From Pseudoips prasinana (taxonomy: Eukaryota; Arthropoda; Insecta; Lepidoptera; Nolidae), in NCBI GenBank assembly GCA_951640165.1, contig OX621241.1:1126001-1190000 (forward strand): a stretch of DNA of 64,000 nucleotides, given 5' to 3'. The translations under genes and the position numbers were made by a program. Below are positions 1-9,218 of the stretch, one piece after another. The notes beneath the pieces are model-generated. The model was not told where the DNA came from. It saw only the letters and a list, made by a program, of their open reading frames with translations, and did not search any database. Within the stretch, counting starts at the first letter, position 1, and each line of letters begins with the position of its first letter.

Positions 1-236
1 GTCTGGGAGTTGGCGGTATTATACCCCCGTACCTCGGAGAGCACGTAAAGCCGTCGGTCTTGTGCCTGACCTCTTTCCGGACGTGTCGCTAGGCGTCTCA
101 TCGGATCATGAGAGTGATGGAATAGAAAGTGCTCCTGTGTTTGCGCACACACTTGTGCACTAAAATATGTCCCGCGCAGATGGCTTATCTCTATTGAGAC
201 TGGCCGCCGTGGCCGAAATTTGGCTAGGAGGACATT
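1..236 (+). mobile_element. SINE-A copy, body only (cut by window edge)
   Basis: This matches the body of the full-length SINE-A at 17,868-18,221, starting at GTCTGGGAGTTGGCGG and ending at AGGAGGACATTATT followed by a TTA-rich tail. The tRNA-like head would lie upstream of the window. The internal landmark GACTGGCCGCCGTGGCCGAA is shared with the other copies. Confidence 0.8.
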
Positions 237-239
237 ATT

Positions 240-690
240 ATTATTATTAAGGTGGATTGTTTAATAGTTTATGCGATCTAAACAAGTTATCTTAGGATAT
301 AGTAATATAAGGTAATAAACAGTTTCAAGACATCGGAAATTCACTCTCTTGTATGAAAACACTCTCTTCAAAACCGAATAAAAAGTAAAATAATTTTGCG
401 TTTGAAGTTGGTGCCAATAAGAATACTTTCATATTCTATCCCTATACATTTTGGCACGAAACTAAGTTTTTAGTTGATATTATTTCTTAATAGTCACACC
501 CAATTTTCTTTGAACCTCCTGAATTGATTGCACCGTAAGTTGGATGATATAGATAACAGTCCAACTTTTGCTTAATAAATACAGGATTTTCCAGTAGGAA
601 GTTATCTGTTTTGATAGTAAGTTAAAAAATTAATTATTATATTGCATTTTATTTTGTTCTACCGAGTCACTCTCACTCTGTACTCCAATA
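240..690. other. AT-rich spacer, nothing recognised
   Basis: I see no long open frame, repeat family member or RNA-like motif in this stretch. Confidence 0.5.
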
Positions 691-1322
691 TTTATTCCTA
701 TACCAACTTCGAGAAAGAGGTCAATCGTAGAATCCAACCCGGCTGGGCAGCGTTCGAGAAGCTACGTAATATCTTCCCAAATACCGCAGTGTCTTAAGTT
801 GAAATTCTTCGACCAGTGCGTGTTGCCAATGATGACTTACAGAACAGAGACGTGATCGCATACTATCGGCCTCATCAGAAGGCCCAAGGTCACCTAAAGA
901 GCAATGGAGAGGGCTATAATAATAATAATAATAATAATGTTTATTTCCTCCTCACAAAAACAGACTTACAATATTACAATTTTACTTATAACTAGTTTAC
1001 AAATTTGATTTGGTCTATGATATGTGAGGAGCTGGTGTCTGAGTTAGGTATAAAAATGCCTGTATTTCAGAATGTTATGCTTGGAGTATCACTGCGCGAC
1101 CGAATCAAAAACATCGAAATCCGCAGGCGAACCAAAGTCACCGACCTAGCCCAAAGAATTGCCAAACTGAAGTGGCAGTGGGCAGGGCACATAGCTCGTA
1201 GAACCGACGCCCGATGGAGCAGAAAGGTACTCCAGTGGCGAACACAAAGCGGACGACACAACGTAGGCAGTCGGAACACACAACTAGGTGTCGTGAGTAC
1301 AAGGTGGACCGACGATCCCGAC
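690..1322 (+). pseudogene. RTE-type LINE reverse transcriptase C-terminal fragment, interrupted
   Basis: Conceptual reading in shifting frames gives the C-terminal part of a non-LTR reverse transcriptase: TNFEKEVNRRIQ..GWAAFEKLRN near 705-770, then after an insertion MLGVSLRDRIKN, RRRTKVTDLAQRIAKLKWQ, WAGHIARRTDARWSRKVLQW, and finally TRWTDDP near 1,305-1,322. These blocks are typical of the C-terminus of RTE-like elements common in Lepidoptera (family knowledge). Frameshifts lie between 780 and 900, and a foreign AT-rich piece splits the frame at about 917-1,075, between codons for ERA and MLG. The 126-residue open frame beginning at 1,005 is therefore an artefact joining the insert to the LINE. 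It is clearly dead, and only the last quarter of the ORF is present. Confidence 0.8.
917..1075 (-). mobile_element. Short retroelement 3' end inserted in the RTE fragment
   Basis: An (AAT)n run followed by GTTTATTTCCTCCTCAC and about 120 AT-rich bases interrupts a continuous LINE reading frame. The AAT run is likely the tail of a minus-strand insertion. Flanks suggest a very short duplication around TAT. The element family is not recognised. Confidence 0.55.
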
Positions 1323-1492
1323 ATCATATCAGCCGAAAGACGTCCACTGCTGGACAAAGGCCTCCCCCAAGGATCTCCACAATAGCCGGTCCTGCGCTGC
1401 CCGCATCCAACGGCTTCCCGCGACCCTTGCAAGATCGTCGGTCCACCTTGTAGGGGGCCTGCTCACGCTGCGTCTTCCTGTTCGTGGACAGA
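1316..1492 (-). pseudogene. RTE-type LINE C-terminus, opposite orientation
   Basis: The minus strand reads RPPTRWTDDLARVAGSRW, then MRAAQDRLLWRSLGEAF and VQQWTSFG followed by a stop near 1,318. This is the very end of the same RTE-type ORF seen on the plus strand just upstream. The two copies meet tail to tail within the TRWTDD region and the ATCATATCAGCC 3' end. Related copies in the window are at 5,768, 27,782 and 58,190. Confidence 0.8.
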
Positions 1493-1512
1493 GTGTCAAA
1501 ATATAAGATGTA

Positions 1513-1780
1513 ACCTGCCTTGTTGGTCTAGAGGTAGCGTGTTCAACCGCAAATAATTAGGTCCTAGGTTCCGATCCCGGGTCGGGCCAAAAAGTGATTA
1601 TGGGATTTTCCTGCTAAGATAAAGTCGTGTCGCTAATTGTACCCTCGGATCATGAGAGTGAGGGAATAGAAAGTTTCCCTGTGTTAGCACACTCATTTGT
1701 GTAAGTGCCGCGTAGATGGCTCGTCTCCACTACTATTGGCCGTTGTGGCCAAACTTCTACCAGGAGAACATTGTTATTAC
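1513..1780 (+). mobile_element. SINE-A, diverged copy with tRNA-like head
   Basis: The head TTGGTCTAGAGGTAGCG (box A-like) and GGTTCCGATCCCGGG (box B-like) precede a shortened body. The GTCTGGGAGTTGG part found in other copies is deleted. It ends GAGAACATTGTTATTAC. Confidence 0.75.
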
Positions 1781-2029
1781 TATATATAAGGATACGGTGA
1801 AAGGTCAAGTACTATAGATAGGATTTTATTGCGAAGGTCCTTTCTGTTGTAGCCTCTTGAACAGGAAGTGACAATGTAGGCAGTCGTATAGTTTTATTAG
1901 CTTGTGCTAGTGTTTGCCTATGGTTTGGTCTGTGTGTACTAGTTTCACATTTTCATATAGTTGAACTTATGTTTGCACAAGCTGGTAACAGTCTGTGGTT
2001 CGTAGCCACTAAATTTTCCGGCTGTCAAT

Positions 2030-2360
2030 TGTTATCAAGTACTCAATAGACGCGCAACGGTTATGACGTAGCTGCTATGTTATAATAATATTTTTCCACT
2101 CAGATTATTTATTTGATTAGGGATCATCATTTTATTAATTACTATAATAATTCTATAATAATTTTCCATCTTAAAACTATTAATAATCGATATTAGACTT
2201 TCAAATGGTTGTCACTGATAAAAATATAAATAGGGTAGGAGAATTATTAAAGAGGCATTCTTTGTATGACGGTAGATGAGAACGTTACTCTGTTCGATTA
2301 AATATTGTGTGTGGAAAATATCTCGGAGTTTTAATGTGCAGAACCTACGAGTGTGTAATA
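2030..2360 (+). mobile_element. Solo LTR-like repeat, copy 1
   Basis: This 331-bp segment starts TGTTATCAAGTACTCAATAG and ends GTGTGTAATA, and is flanked by a 4-bp direct repeat CAAT (2,026-2,029 and 2,361-2,364). It contains TATAAATAGGG, a good TATA box, about 110 bp before the end. A second copy at 26,656-26,963 has the same termini and its own 4-bp duplication (ATTC). A 4-bp duplication, TG start and internal TATA fit a solo LTR of a retrotransposon. The atypical TA end and absence of an internal region leave some doubt. Orientation is taken from the TATA box. Confidence 0.65.
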
Positions 2361-2800
2361 CAATATAGAAGAAATCTAACATGAAATATGTTTGGCTACC
2401 TTTTTTATCACTGTATGCATATAGTATTTTTCGTAGTCAAATATATAAGAATCTCTTGTCACAGTGTTTGTCTGCATACTCCTTCGAAATTGCTTGTTAA
2501 GCGTAGCAAGCCTATTCCTTTCTTAGGCCTCCTACGCACATGCCGTTATTTTTTTTTATTTAAGCTTTAGCACAAAGTATATGTACATAGGCGGACTTAA
2601 AGCCATAGGCATTATCTACCAGTCAACCATTGGATGGTGCAGAGAGACTACGATAGGTGCACTAAGATGTCGAATGTAACTTTCTTTCTTGGTTTAACTA
2701 TATACATAAACATTATATATAACATAATAATATATACTAGTTCTACATATATACATACATAAATACAATATATACATACGGATACGATAGCTTTCCTATT
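2361..2800. other. AT-rich spacer, probably LINE 3' UTR in part
   Basis: There is no coding signal. The right part (about 2,690-2,800, rich in ATACATA) directly precedes the LINE C-terminus on the minus strand and may be its 3' UTR. Confidence 0.35.
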
Positions 2801-2804
2801 GATT

Positions 2805-2960
2805 AGATGAAGTGATGTGATCACGAACCTTCTTTTTAAATGTGTAGCGGCTTTTAGACATTCTGATTTCGGGTGGTAGCGCGTTCCAAAGCTAAATGGA
2901 TTGGACGAAAAAAGAAGTATGAAGGAAGTCAGTTCGATGAGAAGGACATTGTAAAAGTCG
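2805..2960 (-). pseudogene. LINE ORF2 C-terminal fragment (LWN motif)
   Basis: The minus strand reads FLHTSFFVQSI, then LWNALPPEIRMSKSRYTFKK and KVRDHITSS. The pattern LWN-LP-IR followed by FKK is the usual C-terminus of Jockey/CR1-group non-LTR retrotransposon ORF2 (family knowledge). A stop replaces the residue before LWN. Only about 50 residues survive. Confidence 0.7.
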
Positions 2961-3134
2961 ATTATGAGATGAGCGAAGAGGTCTATTATGGTTAGTACAT
3001 AAATATTGAAAGTGACGTGTCAAATAAGGAGGTGAGCAAGGTTATCAATATTGCTGACCAACTGCCGCATCAAAATGTGAACAAAAACTACTTTCTCGTC
3101 CAAATATCTGAGTACGGTCAGCTCCACGGCTGGC

Positions 3135-3256
3135 CGCATTGCGGCTAGCTAGTGCGTAGGAGGTCTTAAAGGCCAGCAACGCACTTGCAGCGCCTCTAGT
3201 TTTGTGAGTGTCCATGGGCGGCAGTGATTACTTACCATCAGGTGACACACTTTGAT
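3135..3256 (+). mobile_element. LINE 3' UTR fragment (family S)
   Basis: It contains GTCCATGGGCGGCAGTGATT and CTTACCATCAGGTG, complementary to sequence at 25,036, 28,312 and 5,547. In the 5.5-kb copy this sequence directly follows a LINE C-terminus, which identifies it as a 3' UTR. Confidence 0.6.
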
Positions 3257-3289
3257 GTTTCACTGGCCTTGCCAAAACTTACGGCCTTA

Positions 3290-3370
3290 AAAACAATAAC
3301 TCGTAAATCTGCACTAATAAGACTCACTCGTAACTACTCGTAAGACTGCACTCGTAAGACTGCACTCGTA
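3290..3370. repeat. Short imperfect tandem repeat (ACTCGTAAGACTGC)n
   Basis: Several imperfect copies of ACTCGTAAGACTGC abut the 5' end of a SINE-D. The copies are perfect only at 3,342-3,370. Confidence 0.6.
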
Positions 3371-3553
3371 AGACAGTGGCCTCGCCGCTTCGTGTCGCGG
3401 GTTCGAGTCCCGCGCCGGACAACTATTTGTGTGACCCATAAATAGTTGTTCTGAGTCTTGATGTAATTTGTGTCCGTCTTATTATATGTTTGTAAAGTAT
3501 CCCGCGACACGGGGTATAGATTCCCTAAGGCGGGCGTTGTCTTTAAAAAAAAA
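3371..3553 (+). mobile_element. SINE-D, tRNA-headed
   Basis: The box B region GGGTTCGAGTCCCGCGCCGG is followed by GACAACTATTTGTGTGACCC, then ATAAATAGTTGTTCTGAG, and the element ends TTGTCTTTAAAAAAAAA. The inverted words AACTATTTGTG and CATAAATAGTT form a short hairpin typical of this family. Other copies: 7,977/8,305, 15,330, 16,582, 45,521, 51,755. Confidence 0.8.
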
Positions 3554-3979
3554 TCTGATCATTATCTTAACGGCGGAGCAGTAGGATTAAAATTATTATT
3601 TCATAGTTTTAAGTTGAGGTTGTGTATAATTCCAGCAAATTTAAAAGAAAACATTTGATTAAATTCTAATAATATTGAAAATTTACGTACAGATCAAAAG
3701 ACATTCGTTTTATATATTCAGTACCTACTATCTAGTGCAAAAATAGCGTGACACGAGGAAGAAGACATTGTAATGTGGCCTGGCCGTTAAGTGACAATGT
3801 AAAAAGGCGTAGATACGTATAGTAAGGCACTTTGGCCGTTTGCATTTAATATTACTAGTAGGTACTCTTACAATGTGTCCTAGAGAAGTTTTACTGGTTT
3901 TACAAGCGAAGATCGTCGATTGTTAGTAATAGTCTTGAATGGAACTAGAGTACACTATACTTACAGGAAATACGTCACA

Positions 3980-4348
3980 TACATACATACATACATAGAT
4001 ACACGCCTGTTTCCCAGAGGGGTAAGCAGAGACAACGGATTTCCATTTGTCACGATCTTTGCACACGTCTTTTGCCTCGATTACTGTCATTATATTCTTC
4101 ATACATGCTCGCCGGTTTAGGGTACTTCTGACCTGCCCTTTCTTGAGAACGTCTCCGATTTGGTCAGAGAATGTTCGACGAGGTCTTCCCCTTCCGGTTG
4201 TTCCATTCACACAGGCCAGGTATACTTCTTTGGTCAATCTTCTTTCATTCATCCTTTCTAAATGGCCAAACCATCTCAGCATTACTTTTCCAATCTTTGT
4301 GACTACATCCTCTTTCACACCACAACGCTCTCTTACATCAGTATTTTG
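3980..4348 (-). pseudogene. LINE-K, 5'-truncated insertion with 11-bp target duplication
   Basis: The minus strand encodes the end of a non-LTR RT polyprotein: [20 protein letters not shown], then [45 protein letters not shown] and a final YPSGKQA near 4,010. The tail is a CATA repeat on the plus strand (3,980-4,003). The direct repeat AATACGTCACA at 3,969-3,979 and 4,349-4,359 is a clear target-site duplication. This proves a target-primed, 5'-truncated insertion of 369 bp. Confidence 0.88.
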
Positions 4349-4371
4349 AATACGTCACAATAATGATGAAT

Positions 4372-4540
4372 AATAATAATGTCCTTCTGGTCGGATTTCG
4401 ACCACGGCGGCCAGCCTCAATGCAGACTAGCCATCTGCGCAGGATATAAATGTGTGTGCAAACACAAGGCACTTTCTATTCTATCACTCATGATCAGATG
4501 GAACGCCTAGTGATACGACCGGAAAAAAGTCAGGTAATGT
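4372..4540 (-). mobile_element. SINE-A body, 5' truncated
   Basis: It carries GACCACGGCGGCCAG, TGCGCAGGATATAAATG and CGACCGGAAAAAAGTCAGGT, all complementary to the SINE-A body. The head is missing. The truncation point sits in a 14-bp inverted repeat AGTCAGGTAATGT / ACATTACCTGACT (4,527-4,564). Confidence 0.75.
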
Positions 4541-4564
4541 GTGATTAAATACATTACCTGACTT

Positions 4565-5540
4565 CTACTGTCCTTTGTATCTTATTTATAGCCGTAAATT
4601 TTAATTTTAATTGATGGTGTAACATAAAGAGTATTTTTTTTACTTATACTTAATACAATAGTCATGTGCCATTTGCATCCTAACAACTGAATGGATTGCA
4701 ATCAATAAACGTTTTCCGATTACCGCCGTCAAAACTGTTATACCGACATTTTGTTGATTTTTTTACCTATTTACGCCAGTAGGAGTGAAACTTTGAATCT
4801 CGTGGATGGTAAAAACTTCGCTCATATCTCTAATTACTCAGGCTACAGGGAGGACCAATTATGGGATGTGCAATAGTTCATAACCAAGAAACGAATTCTA
4901 AAACAAGCTACAAATAGAAAAATAATAGATACATACAAAATAATAGAGGTAAACACAAATAGGTGCTCCAGGAGGTGCCATAAGTACCGTTTGATGGAAA
5001 TAATGGGGCTTTTTGGGGCCGTTACGGTTAACATGAGTGTCCGTTTTGTAATCTAAGCCGCGGCTGGTCTACCCCAACCCAGGACCACAATATCCGGTGT
5101 TAAACATGCAACCGTACACCAACGAAGCAGTCGTAGTAAAAAGATAACGTGACTCGTTCAGTTTTGACAGACTGGAGTCTGTCCCGAAGTTTCATTTCGT
5201 TTTTACGATATTGCAGTAGCTATCGCATATGGTTCGCGCCCAACGTTTGCTTTACGACTTTATAATAGATTCTCATCTCCACAGAATCTATTTCAGTCAG
5301 CTATTTTTACGAATATTTTAAGGAATTGGAAAATATTGGAAGTATGTGACGAGACAAAGGTTTCACTGAATATTCACAAATTCAATATACTAAGTAAGAA
5401 TAGTAGTTTCAAATTTAGATTATAGGAATTATATTCACTCAAAATTTGATTTGTAATGAATGAGTAGAGTGTAAGTTAAATTAATGTGTAACCAAAGTCT
5501 TGTTATAAGAGTAAACTATACTTAAGGCAAATATATATAT
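4565..5540. other. AT-rich spacer without recognised genes
   Basis: The only open frame of note (minus, 4,843-5,034, 63 residues) has no recognisable motif. I regard it as chance. Confidence 0.4.
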
Positions 5541-5775
5541 TTTTATTGCCTTAGGAAGCAGACGAGCTAGCGGCCCACCTGATGGTAAGTGGTAACCGCT
5601 GCTCATAGACATTCGCAGTGCCAGGGGGCACAGCAAACCGCTGCCTACCGTGATATTAGTACTCTTTTTAAACCTCGTTTGAAGAAGGACATGTCGTAGC
5701 GCTGGGGAAACACCGCAGCAGGTAATTCATTCCAGAGCCGGCACGTACGTGGGATGTATGAACGCTGAAATATCA
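5541..5775 (-). pseudogene. LINE C-terminus with its 3' UTR
   Basis: On the minus strand the coding end reads FQRSYIPRTCRLWNELPAAV, then FPQRYDMSFFKRGLKRVLIS and a stop near 5,655. It is followed downstream by the family-S 3' UTR (TGAGCAGCGGTTACCACTTA as read on the minus strand). This copy ties the family-S repeats at 3,135, 25,036 and 28,312 to a LINE with an LWN-type C-terminus. Confidence 0.72.
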
Positions 5776-5945
5776 TCATCGTCATCATATTAGTCCAAAG
5801 ACGTCGACTGCTGGACAAAGGCCTCCCCCAAGGATCTCCACAATAGCCGGTCCTGCGCTGCCCCCATCCAGCGGCTTCCCGCGGCCCTTGCAAGATCGTC
5901 GGTCCACCTTGTAGGGGGCCTGCCCACGCTGCTCTTCCGGTTCGT
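5768..5945 (-). pseudogene. RTE-type LINE C-terminus with (TGA)n tail
   Basis: The minus strand reads VDRRSCKGRGKPL in one frame and PPTRWTDDLARVAGSRW-type sequence in the next. The plus-strand left end ATCATCATCGTCATCAT is the element's (TGA)n tail. The sequence is nearly identical to 1,316-1,492, so the two insertions are of similar age. Confidence 0.78.
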
Positions 5946-6460
5946 GGTCGCAACTCGAGAATTTATTATATTTATGCATAGTGGATGAGCTTATTTTTAT
6001 CAAAGTTTTGACTCCGTAAACGTCAGCTAAAATCCTGTTTAAAATTTACCGCAAACAACACCGTAGTTCTCGATAGCAATATTCTTTATCAAAAATAGTA
6101 GAAAGGGTTATACAGCGACTCAATATATCCATCCGACTGACAGCACCGTATCATTAACTACTTATGGTTTGAATTTGAAAATGGTAAGATTAGGGAATTT
6201 AAGGCGTCTTTTTTTTCAAGTTATGTCAAATAGTTGTCTATATAATAGTGATTATCATGTCAAAAGGATCAAGTGTCATAGACATTTAAATAAGCAAGAA
6301 CTTAATTGATATATTCGAAAGTAGATTTTTGATTTTATTTATTTATTTACTCAAGATTTAAAGTACTAAAGATTTTTTTTTATGTTTTTCGTTCATTCTT
6401 GTCTGCAAAGTTGGTGATGGAACAAAAATATGAAATAGTTATAGATTATTGTTGACAAGA
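5946..6460. other. AT-rich spacer
   Basis: No repeat copy or coding signal is recognised. Confidence 0.4.
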
Positions 6461-6462
6461 GG

Positions 6463-6605
6463 TTGTGAGATCCATTCCTACCCGGGACAAATCTTTGAAT
6501 GATGAACACGTTTATTTGACCTGGTTCTGGGTGTAATTTATCAATATTTTTGACGTTGTCTGGTTGCCAAAGTACCGGCTAAGCCTAGTTTGGGATCATA
6601 TGCCT
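6463..6605 (+). mobile_element. SINE-C, strongly decayed
   Basis: Landmarks in order match the family: CATTCCTACCCGGGACAAAT (decayed box B), TGATGAACACG, GGTTCTGGGTGTAATTTATC, TTGTCTGGTTGCCAAAGTAC and TAGTTTGGGATCATATG. The head is largely lost. Confidence 0.55.
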
Positions 6606-7600
6606 AGATCCTATACTGGAAACTGTTTGAAATAGGATTTTTCTTTCTATTCAACCCCGTAGTCGATTCCCATTCAATAACCATACTACTTCTATTTCTG
6701 AATTCCCCATACAGTATTGTATTCTGAAACTAGATCCAGCTGCACATCGAAACTCAACAAATAGGTGAAACTAGGACACGGAAATTGCTTCCATTTAATT
6801 TCTGGATTAAACTAGTCTGAGGGGAAATAGAGCAAACAACAGGTTTGGTACACCTAGACACGAATTGCTTATTTGAATATGTGTATTTACACTTGGCGTT
6901 GCGTTGGTGTAATGAGAGTTGAGGAAAGAAAGTTTTAACAAGGTTTTCTCCAAAAGCTGTTAAATTGAAGTGTATATTGTGCTTATTTGTTAACCACTGT
7001 CTAGATTAATACAATGCAATTCAAATACTCTTTGTTCTTAACCAAGATTAACATGTAAAGTACACAGTAGCATTAGATATAGTGGGTTGGTATTATCGCT
7101 CACTGCGATCTATTCCAGACAACCTTAGAATGGAAAAAATCAGCAAGATGAATAAAAAAACAAGTGATAGGGGTACCAAGTTTAGAAATAAATAGTCTAT
7201 AAATAGCCTAGTCTTATTTAGTTTATAAATAGATTAGTCTTACTTCAAGATTATCTTTCACACTTTTATCTTACTAAAAGTAAGATCTACACGTAAGTTT
7301 TATATATATAAGTATAACATACATATTCATATGAGATTAAAATTTGTAGATTGTATACAAAATACAAATGACAAATAAAATACATAAATACTTATATAAA
7401 TTCATACGTATTAATGTGTACCTAATCGATTGCCGAGGAAGAATAGATATGGTTCAATAATGTCTCTATCAAGATCGAATATTGAACACTTTGCTCCTAT
7501 GCCAAGGCTCTGTAGGCCTATGATTTCAAAATCTAAGGATGTCGATATCAGCTTATACATCTGATCTAGAAGAATTCTGGGTTTGAGTTATTTACAAATT
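6606..7600. other. AT-rich spacer
   Basis: I find no coding region or repeat match here. ATA-rich tracts near 7,290-7,410 may be retroelement tails. Confidence 0.4.
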
Positions 7601-7715
7601 ATGTGTATGTTTTTGAAGTGAAATCTTCTTTAGGCGCGTTGAGCACTTTTTTGTTGAACATAAATCATGGAACTCGCGTCATCGGCCCGTCACGCTTCCC
7701 GTGAACTATTTGTAT
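7600..7715. repeat. Family F repeat (TTGAAGTGAAATCTTCTTTAGG)
   Basis: It shares TTCTTTAGGCGCGTTGAGCA and CATGGAACTCGCGTCATCG with a copy at 63,800-63,900, and more weakly with 11,286-11,395 and 52,100-52,190. The class of element is unknown. Confidence 0.55.
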
Positions 7716-7976
7716 AACTATTATATTGTAGATTATTTAGATTGGTAGTGTTAAATATAGTTTTCACTTTATCGGCAGTCCCCAAAGACCCCGCATGTTT
7801 TTTTTTTCATGTTGTATATTGTTTTCCTTAGCATTTAATTTTATTTTGTAACACATCTCAGTTTACTAATAAATAAATTTGCGCATTCAATGGTGATGCT
7901 TTAACAACACTGACCCTAGCATAACGACTGCCCATACTAGAAAAGTAAAATAGTGTTCCCACGTATCTATAACCAT

Positions 7977-8438
7977 TGTTTTTAAAGACAACGCCTGCAC
8001 TAGGGAATCTAATCCCTGTGCCGCAGGGGACGCTACAAACATATATATATATATATATTTTTTTTTTTTGACAATGTCACACAAATCATCCTAGCCCCAA
8101 ACTAAGCAAAGCTTGTACTATGGGTACCAGGTGACGATATACATACTTATATAGAAACATAGAAAACATCCATGACTCAGAAACAAATATTCATGCTCAT
8201 CACACAAATATTTGCACTTACCGGGATTCGAACCCAGAACCACCGGCTTCGTAGGCAGGAGCACTACCAACTAGGCTACGGTGACCGTCAAATATATAAT
8301 ATATATACGGACATAAATTACATTCAGACTCAGAACAACTATTTATGGGTGACACAAATAGTTGTCCGGCGCGGGACTCGAACCCGCGACACGGAGCGGC
8401 GAGGAGACTGTCTTAGCCGCAGTGCCACACGTGCAGTA
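7977..8438 (-). mobile_element. SINE-D split by a SINE-B insertion
   Basis: The 3' half of a minus-strand SINE-D (AAGACAACGCCTGCACTAGG, 7,985-8,040) and the 5' half with box B (CCGGCGCGGGACTCGAACCC, 8,305-8,438) are separated by a complete SINE-B. Joined, the halves match the uninterrupted SINE-D at 3,371-3,553. Confidence 0.78.
8070..8290 (-). mobile_element. SINE-B, full length, tRNA-headed
   Basis: Read on the minus strand, it starts GACGGTCACCGTAGCCTAGT and has box B GGTTCGAATCCCGG, then GATGAGCATGAATATTTG, and ends TGTGTGACATTGTC. It is inserted in a SINE-D. The poly-T/AT run at 8,041-8,070 is its tail. Confidence 0.85.
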
Positions 8439-9218
8439 TAAGTTTTCAAGTTTACAAACCTCGTTTTGCTGATCAAGGGTTATAAATTAGTTCATGTAAG
8501 TATAATATAAACATAATATTATTTTACTAAACAAAGGACATCGAACATAATATGTCCATAATACCGATGTTTTTGCAAGCCCTCGGGTGGTTAACTGACG
8601 GCCTGATATTTGTAAACCCAATTTGAAATATACTATTGTTAATAATTCTATCTGTTGAATGGTTAATATTAGCCACTAGTGATGTACTTACATTGTTGCC
8701 CAATTTTTAAATCTATCTCTATAATATTAGTTTTCAACTATTTGATAATGACGACATTCAAATACAAAAGATAATAGGTACCAAGCCTGTGTGAATGGTA
8801 CAACCGGAAGGGGGAGACCGATGTTCAACGGTCTTGTTTTTCAACGATGTTCTCAGATCAAGGCCAGTGGCTCTACCGGCTAAGTCACCGAAAATCGATT
8901 TCTTAAATTGCATTCAAATAAATAAAGGTTAAAAATGAATTAATCAATCGTTAAATCGGCTTCCATGACCACATGTGACGTCATAAATGTTCCGGAATCA
9001 ATTGTCAACGTTGAAGTCGATTTAAGGATTGATTAAGACATTTTTGGCCTTAGACGGTCACCGTAGCCTAGTTGGTAGTGTTCCTGCCTACGAAGCTGGT
9101 GGTCCTGGGTTCGAATCCCGGTAAGTGCAAATATTTGTGTGATGAGCACGAATATTTGTTTCTGAGTCATGGATGCTTTCTATGTATATAAATATTTATC
9201 TATCTATATAAGTATGTA

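Noticed and set aside
8172..8441. 89-codon frame
   Set aside because: It reads through SINE-B and SINE-D sequence; the same peptide words recur over other SINE copies.
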